A program made the position numbers and the translations under genes. Shown in pieces: positions 59,595 through 64,000 of a DNA stretch of 64,000 bases. This DNA is from DATJPR01 sp963752915 (lineage in GTDB: Bacteria > Bacteroidota > Ignavibacteria > UBA10030 > UBA6906). Location: the NCBI GenBank assembly GCA_963752915.1, contig CAVVZZ010000001.1, forward strand, positions 78,934 through 142,933, read 5' to 3'. The stretch's first letter is position 1. Every line of letters starts with the position of its first letter. The notes below the pieces were generated by a model. That model was given only the letters and a program-made list of their open reading frames with translations. It made no database searches and was not told the DNA's origin.

Positions 59595-60850
59595 GAGCCG
59601 ACGATGTCGATCTTCGGAAGAGGGAAAATGAATTTCGTGCCTTGATCAAGGATCTCCTTTTCGCGCTGCAGGAACTCCTCCTTGAAGTGCCAGGGGAGAA
59701 CAAGGTAATAATCCGGCTTCATTGCGCGCGATTCTTTTTCACTCACAATGGGGATGTCCGTCCCGAGAGTAAAGGCCCCGTGCTTGTCGGGGTTCCGATC
59801 AGCGGCAACATCGACGATCGATTTGTCGATTCCGCACCACTGGAGTATCGTATTCCCCTTGGTCGATGCCCCGTAGACGTGGATGCGCTTGCCTGCGCTT
59901 CGCAGTTTCTTCAGGAGCCCCTGCAGTTCATCCCGTTGGATTTGGATCCGGGACTGAAAATCGGTGTACGGCTTGTTCGTATCCAATGCGAGATCAAACT
60001 CGGCTTGACGGATTTCCTGCAGTTTCTTCGCGTTGCGAGGTTTGTCGAAGGTCGCAGTGTGCTTGTGCGTGGCAAAACACCGGATGCTTCCGCCGTTGAT
60101 TGCATTCATCGAAGCAGCGACGACCTTCATCCCCGCCCGGCCGAGAACATTTTCGACGACCGCCAGACTATAATATTCAAGGTGCTCGTGGCAGATGGTA
60201 TCAAACGAGTTCAGCGCGAGCATCGTCGGCATGTACGACATTTCGAAGACCCAGAGGCCGTCCGGCGCAAGCACATCCCGGACCCCGCGCACGAACCCAA
60301 CCGGATCTTCAAGGTCATAGAACATCGCGATGGATGTGACGACATCGAATTTCCTGTTTCCGCCGACTGCAGCAAGTTTCGGCGTCGGGAAGACGTCCTG
60401 GACAACCGTGATTCCGTCGCCGATCTCCCCGGCGACATCGGACGGATCGACGCCGAACTGTTCCGTCGTGTCCGGATAGTACCGCAGAAGCGTGCCGTCA
60501 TTGCAGCCAATATCAAGGACTCTCGCGCCCGGAAGAGCCTTCATGGATTGGATATCGTTCACGATGCCTTTGAGATGATCACGCATCGTCTGGTTTGTGC
60601 CCGATCGATACCAGTATGCTGCGTACAGGACGGCCGGGGGAACCGAATGCTCCATCTGCAGAAGGCCGCAGGCGTGCTCATCAAGCATCGGATCGCAATG
60701 GACGAGTGCCGTGGGAATTCTCCTGCGTGACGGCTCCTCCTTGCCCGGCTTGACAAATGAACCCTGAAGGTATTGCTCCCCAAGGTCGATCACGCGGGTA
60801 AGCGATTTCGAACCACAAACACGACAAGTCGTACGGTGGATAAGATGCAT
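59591..60850 (-). CDS. C-methyltransferase-like SAM enzyme with N-terminal zinc motif
   Basis: 419 residues. N-terminal TTCRVCGSKSLTRVIDLG and a late HACGLLQ form the Cys-type zinc-binding part of NDP-sugar C-methyltransferases (TylC3/EvaC-like). The SAM domain has GARVLDIGCNDGTLLRYYP and FDVVTSIAMFYDLEDPVGFVRGV, followed by EHLEYYSLAVVENVLGRAGM. The C-terminal ribosomal-like fold (GKRIHVYGASTKGNTILQWCG) is also typical. Likely adds a branch methyl to a 4-keto-6-deoxy sugar. Overlaps the Rmd-like gene by four bases. Confidence 0.9.
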   Translation of the reverse strand: MHLIHRTTCRVCGSKSLTRVIDLGEQYLQGSFVKPGKEEPSRRRIPTALVHCDPMLDEHACGLLQMEHSVPPAVLYAAYWYRSGTNQTMRDHLKGIVNDIQSMKALPGARVLDIGCNDGTLLRYYPDTTEQFGVDPSDVAGEIGDGITVVQDVFPTPKLAAVGGNRKFDVVTSIAMFYDLEDPVGFVRGVRDVLAPDGLWVFEMSYMPTMLALNSFDTICHEHLEYYSLAVVENVLGRAGMKVVAASMNAINGGSIRCFATHKHTATFDKPRNAKKLQEIRQAEFDLALDTNKPYTDFQSRIQIQRDELQGLLKKLRSAGKRIHVYGASTKGNTILQWCGIDKSIVDVAADRNPDKHGAFTLGTDIPIVSEKESRAMKPDYYLVLPWHFKEEFLQREKEILDQGTKFIFPLPKIDIVGS

Positions 60851-60877
60851 GGCAGCGTCTGAAATAATTCGTGAGGA

Positions 60878-61336
60878 TCAGGACTCGGGGGGAGAATCTA
60901 TCGCACCCTGGAGAATCGACTTCAAGGCGTCGTTCAGTTGATCGATGCATCGATTGCGTTCAAGGTTCAGAACGGCGAGCTGTTTTATCACCGCATCCTT
61001 TTGTGACGGCGGAACACCTTCAAACTCGTACACGCGTTCCTGTTCGTGCCAGAGCCGGATGTTGACGTCTGCCAGGTGCGCGAAAATATCACCGATTGAT
61101 CCGGTAACATCAGCGACGGGATTGCCTTCTTTTTTGTACACCTTGTTCGATGCAAAGGTCAATCGTTCCAATGGAATTTGGCCGGCGACCGCTGCACCGA
61201 GATACTCACCGATCTCGTCGCGGAGTTGCTGTTCCTGAACCGAGAGACTCTTCAACACGCCGGGATCCGAAGCGTGCCACTGTTTGAGCTTCACGATTGT
61301 CAGCTTGTCACACAGCGATCCAAGGGTCTCTGCCAT
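60878..61336 (-). CDS. DUF4254-like protein in the glycan cluster
   Basis: 152 residues, helical and charged. TLGSLCDKLTIVKLKQWHASD and VADVTGSIGDIFAHLADVNIRLWHEQERVYEFEGVP match the pattern I remember for DUF4254 proteins (LxELIDKLSIVNLKIWHLE-like). Function is unknown. Sited between the methyltransferase (27 bases downstream) and the gmd gene, it probably supports glycan biosynthesis. Confidence 0.7.
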   Translation of the reverse strand: MAETLGSLCDKLTIVKLKQWHASDPGVLKSLSVQEQQLRDEIGEYLGAAVAGQIPLERLTFASNKVYKKEGNPVADVTGSIGDIFAHLADVNIRLWHEQERVYEFEGVPPSQKDAVIKQLAVLNLERNRCIDQLNDALKSILQGAIDSPPES

Positions 61337-61489
61337 ACGTACCGGTTACCGTTGCTGTTCCGAAGTGCACAATTGTATAAAATACACAAATCGGTCTCCT
61401 CTCGCAATGCTCCTCAGACTGCCGACCGACGCGCCGGAACATTCGAGCACCGAACGACAGCCCCTCGTTTTGTTGACGCGGGAGTCTCT

Positions 61490-62533
61490 TCAAAACCCCC
61501 GTCGCTGGACCTTTTCAAAGTCGGCCTTTGCCATCATCGAAATCAGATCCTGGAATTTCGTCGTGGGCAACCACTGGAGCTCCCGTCGTGCCTTCGAGGC
61601 ATCGCCGATGAGCATGTCGACCTCCGTCGGCCGGTAATAGAACGGGTCAACGGCGATGACTTCCGCACCGGTTCGGGCGTTGATTCCCTTTTCGTCGAGG
61701 CCGGAACCCTTCCATTCAATCGGGATGTCAAGCTCCAGGAATGCAAGCTCCGCAAATTCCCGGACGGTATGGGTTTCTCCGGTGGCCATCACAAAATCGT
61801 CGGGAACGTCGTGCTGGAGGATCCGCCACATTCCTTCGCAATACTCCGGGGCATATCCCCAGTCGCGACGGGCGTTCAGGTTCCCGATCGTCAGAATCTT
61901 CTGGAGCCCCAATTTGATCTTCGCCGCACCCAGGGTGATTTTTCTTGTCACGAATCCCTCGCCGCGGCGGGGAGACTCGTGGTTGAAAAGGATCCCGTTG
62001 CACGCGAACAGGTTGTATGCCTCCCTGTAATTCACCACGATCCAGTATCCATAGAGTTTTGCCACCCCGTAAGGACTCCGCGGATAGAACGGCGTGGACT
62101 CGTTCTGCGGCACCGCACGGACCTTCCCGAACAATTCGCTTGTGGAAGCCTGATAGAACCGCGTCTTCACACCGGTCTCACGGATCGCATCAAGAAAACG
62201 CAGCGTCCCGACGGCGTCGACCTGAGCGGTGTACTCAGGGACATCGAACGAGACTTTCACATGGCTCTGCGCGGCAAGGTTGTAGATCTCCTCCGGCTCG
62301 ATTTTCTCGAGCAGCCTGTTCAGGTTTGATGTGTCCGTCACATCGCCATAGTGGAGGAACAGCCTCTTGTTCATCAGGCTTTCATTTTGAATGTACAGGT
62401 GATCGATCCGCCCCCGGTTGAACGAGCTGCTCCGTCGGATGATCCCGTGGACTTCGTATTCCTTGTCGAGAAGGAGCTCGGCGAGATACGACCCGTCCTG
62501 ACCTGTAATTCCGGATATCAACGCTCGTTTCAT
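61490..62533 (-). CDS. gmd: GDP-mannose 4,6-dehydratase
   Basis: 347 residues. MKRALISGITGQDGSYLAELLLDKEYEVHGIIRRSSSFN, NLAAQSHVKVSFDVPEYTAQVDAVGTLR, RFYQASTSELFGKVRAVPQNESTPFYPRSPYGVAKLYGYWIVVNYREAYN with the intact YxxxK (YGVAK), and LFNHESPRRGEGFVTRKI are diagnostic. It makes GDP-4-keto-6-deoxy-D-mannose, the branch point for GDP-L-fucose, D-rhamnose and related sugars. Start at 62533 removes 27 residues of a poor upstream stretch. Confidence 0.97.
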   Translation of the reverse strand: MKRALISGITGQDGSYLAELLLDKEYEVHGIIRRSSSFNRGRIDHLYIQNESLMNKRLFLHYGDVTDTSNLNRLLEKIEPEEIYNLAAQSHVKVSFDVPEYTAQVDAVGTLRFLDAIRETGVKTRFYQASTSELFGKVRAVPQNESTPFYPRSPYGVAKLYGYWIVVNYREAYNLFACNGILFNHESPRRGEGFVTRKITLGAAKIKLGLQKILTIGNLNARRDWGYAPEYCEGMWRILQHDVPDDFVMATGETHTVREFAELAFLELDIPIEWKGSGLDEKGINARTGAEVIAVDPFYYRPTEVDMLIGDASKARRELQWLPTTKFQDLISMMAKADFEKVQRRGF

Positions 62534-62570
62534 AGTCCATGCCTTCGAGAATGTGACGCGGGACTTCTCT

Positions 62571-63899
62571 TCAATTCGAATCCTTCGAAACCCTGTCGAA
62601 CAGTCGTCGAACAAACGTGTGGATGTCCCCCCATCGGTGGACGACCTCCGAGACAGTCACCGGAACGTGAGCGGTCATCCGGCGGAGGGAAAGATACGCG
62701 AGCAATACTGCCGAAAGAACGTAGCCAACGGTCGCGCCGGTAATGCCGAAGAGAGGGATGAAGACAAGGTAGAAAACAATAGCCCCGGCCAGCGCCTGCA
62801 CCCCGATCACGAAGCCGGCGCGCGCCTCCCCAATCCCCAGAAGGACGCTTGACGCCACGGCACTCAACGGGACAAACACCGCCATCAATCCGAACACGGT
62901 CACTTGCGGAACGGCTTCAAGGTATTTCCCCTGATACACAAACTGAATAATGGGTCCGCCGAGGAGTGCGAATCCGAGCATCACGGGGATCATGCTGACG
63001 GCGCCGAAGAGAAGAGATTTCTCAACCACGATCTTGAGCGAAGCCTTTTCCCCGCGGGATGAAAGCTGCGACGTCGCAGGAAGAAGAAACATCTGCACAA
63101 CCTGCGAGACCATATCGTATGCCCGCGTGAAAATCTTCACGGAGTTGTAGACCGCGACCTGCACCGGCCCGGTGAACGCCGCTAAGAGAAATGAGTCCGC
63201 CCGGGTGCTGAACAGAGAACTCAGATTGCCGCCAAGCGAGAACGAACCGTAGCTCCACATCTTCTGCATCGAGCGGAACGATACGTGCCGGGTGAACGCC
63301 ACGCCGCGCCAGGTGAACACCAGCCCGACCAGCGATGAACACGCGAGAGAGGCGATGTTGACATAGACAAGGTCGATCGCCGCGTTGAACAGGTGCATGC
63401 GCGACAGGACCCAGGTCAGGAATGGCGCTCCGAGAAAATGTACGGCGTCAGTAAAGAAGAGCTCGCGCACACGAAAGCGGGCCTGCAGAACGACGAGCGC
63501 CAGGTTCCTCACGAACGAGGCAAGGAGCATTGCGGGAAGGTACGTAAGCAATCCCGCAATCTGCTGGGAATGCAGAAGATCACCCAGGAGCGATCGAAGA
63601 AGAACGATCACGATCGCCGCCACCAGGGTGAATCCCGTCTGCATCGCAACGGCGATGGTGACTGTTTCCCGCGTGTTCGTCTGCTCTTCCGCTCCAAACT
63701 TCAGCAGAGGGTTAAGAGCAAACGCCGTTATCAGGCCTGAGAGAAGGAGGAAGATCTCCTGCAGCAGTGTCCAGTTTCCGAATTCCTCTTCTGGCAACAC
63801 CCTGATCACAAGATACGCGTAGCCGAGACCGTAGACGACCTGCAGCGCTTTGTCCGCGAGGCCCCAGATGCCCTTATTGAGGTGTTTCCCGAATTCCAT
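62571..63899 (-). CDS. Oligosaccharide flippase, Wzx-like (copy 2)
   Basis: 442 residues with about 12 to 14 helices. LNKGIWGLADKALQVVYGLGYAYLVIRVLPEEEFGNWTLLQEIFLLLSGLI is the typical N-terminus of the polysaccharide synthesis MOP flippases, with FKGADSFLLAAFTG-like middle (STRADSFLLAAFTGPVQVAVYNSVKI). It lies 37 bases before gmd in transcription order. It is divergent in sequence from the flippase at 56214. Confidence 0.92.
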   Translation of the reverse strand: MEFGKHLNKGIWGLADKALQVVYGLGYAYLVIRVLPEEEFGNWTLLQEIFLLLSGLITAFALNPLLKFGAEEQTNTRETVTIAVAMQTGFTLVAAIVIVLLRSLLGDLLHSQQIAGLLTYLPAMLLASFVRNLALVVLQARFRVRELFFTDAVHFLGAPFLTWVLSRMHLFNAAIDLVYVNIASLACSSLVGLVFTWRGVAFTRHVSFRSMQKMWSYGSFSLGGNLSSLFSTRADSFLLAAFTGPVQVAVYNSVKIFTRAYDMVSQVVQMFLLPATSQLSSRGEKASLKIVVEKSLLFGAVSMIPVMLGFALLGGPIIQFVYQGKYLEAVPQVTVFGLMAVFVPLSAVASSVLLGIGEARAGFVIGVQALAGAIVFYLVFIPLFGITGATVGYVLSAVLLAYLSLRRMTAHVPVTVSEVVHRWGDIHTFVRRLFDRVSKDSN

Positions 63900-63911
63900 T
63901 GCGACGTCGTC

Positions 63912-64000
63912 TCACTCTTCTCTTGGATGCGATACGCCTCTTCCGCGCGGTTCGTGCCGCCGGGTCTGCATTGTGTAGCGAACGCCCGCGAAGACGTTGA
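63912..64000 (-). CDS. Possible 3' end of an outer-membrane protein gene
   Basis: A frame open to the right edge ends NVFAGVRYTMQTRRHEPRG and then a stop at 63912. The VFAGVRYTMQ pattern is like the last strand of a small barrel. Only 28 codons are seen, so this is a weak call. Confidence 0.3.
   Translation of the reverse strand, partial: NVFAGVRYTMQTRRHEPRGRGVSHPREE

Overview
The window looks like a chromosomal segment from an anaerobic or microaerophilic member of the Bacteroidota/Ignavibacteria/Chlorobi assemblage. Supporting signs are two secreted proteins ending in a type IX secretion (Por) sorting domain with an NFPNPFNP-type motif, a one-chain pyruvate:ferredoxin oxidoreductase, many short lipoproteins and outer-membrane barrels, a bacterial tricorn-like protease and an AmmeMemoRadiSam-type radical SAM enzyme. 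Base composition is fairly GC-rich throughout by eye. I see no rRNA, CRISPR array, insertion sequence or phage gene.

Layout. 1-5164: end of an envelope protein, a class 3 lipase, a DinB-like protein, a RES/Xre toxin-antitoxin pair and an exported oligoendopeptidase F. 5239-10748 (minus): a duplicated helical secreted protein, a dihydroorotate-dehydrogenase-like flavoprotein and NifJ. 11174-16340 (minus): the tightly overlapped rlmN-adk-gdpD-CHAT operon. 16560-23461 (minus): a lipoprotein, an outer-membrane protein, a tRNA-like structure, an RNB exoribonuclease and a tricorn-like protease. 23606-25596 (minus): aguB-aguA, agmatine to putrescine. 25796-26860 (plus): two small membrane proteins. 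27107-33058 (minus): a 1,213-residue fused NfnAB-like flavoprotein followed by a CHRD/type IX cargo protein and a haem-c lipoprotein, with a MerR regulator divergent at 33413. 34027-38307 (plus): membrane protein, beta-CASP RNase (frameshifted), outer-membrane barrel and an RsbW-like ATPase. 38312-42115 (minus): lipoprotein, mdh, rpmA, rplU and a type IX cargo beta-propeller. 42351-44842 (minus): a metal-exporting P-type ATPase with its ArsR repressor and a clear operator. 44930-50497: glycosyltransferase, AmrS, cytidine deaminase, pdxH, pdxJ and YbbR. 50535-64000 (minus): a long surface-polysaccharide cluster with two flippases, GDP-mannose dehydratase and a related reductase, C- and other methyltransferases, four glycosyltransferase-type proteins, YfhO and a DUF4254 protein.

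How the parts relate. NifJ makes reduced ferredoxin, and the NfnAB-like fusion is a plausible route for exchanging electrons between ferredoxin and NAD(P)H. Malate dehydrogenase and the DHOD-like protein add further redox steps. The polysaccharide cluster would build a GDP-deoxyhexose-containing surface glycan. The least explained items are: three same-orientation intergenic tracts built from a degenerate AGTAGGA heptamer; a cloverleaf-like tRNA relic at 18374-18446; a palindrome-rich spacer near 27000; the fused flavoprotein locus with its Cys-bearing MerR regulator; and a CHAT-protease lipoprotein inside a housekeeping operon.
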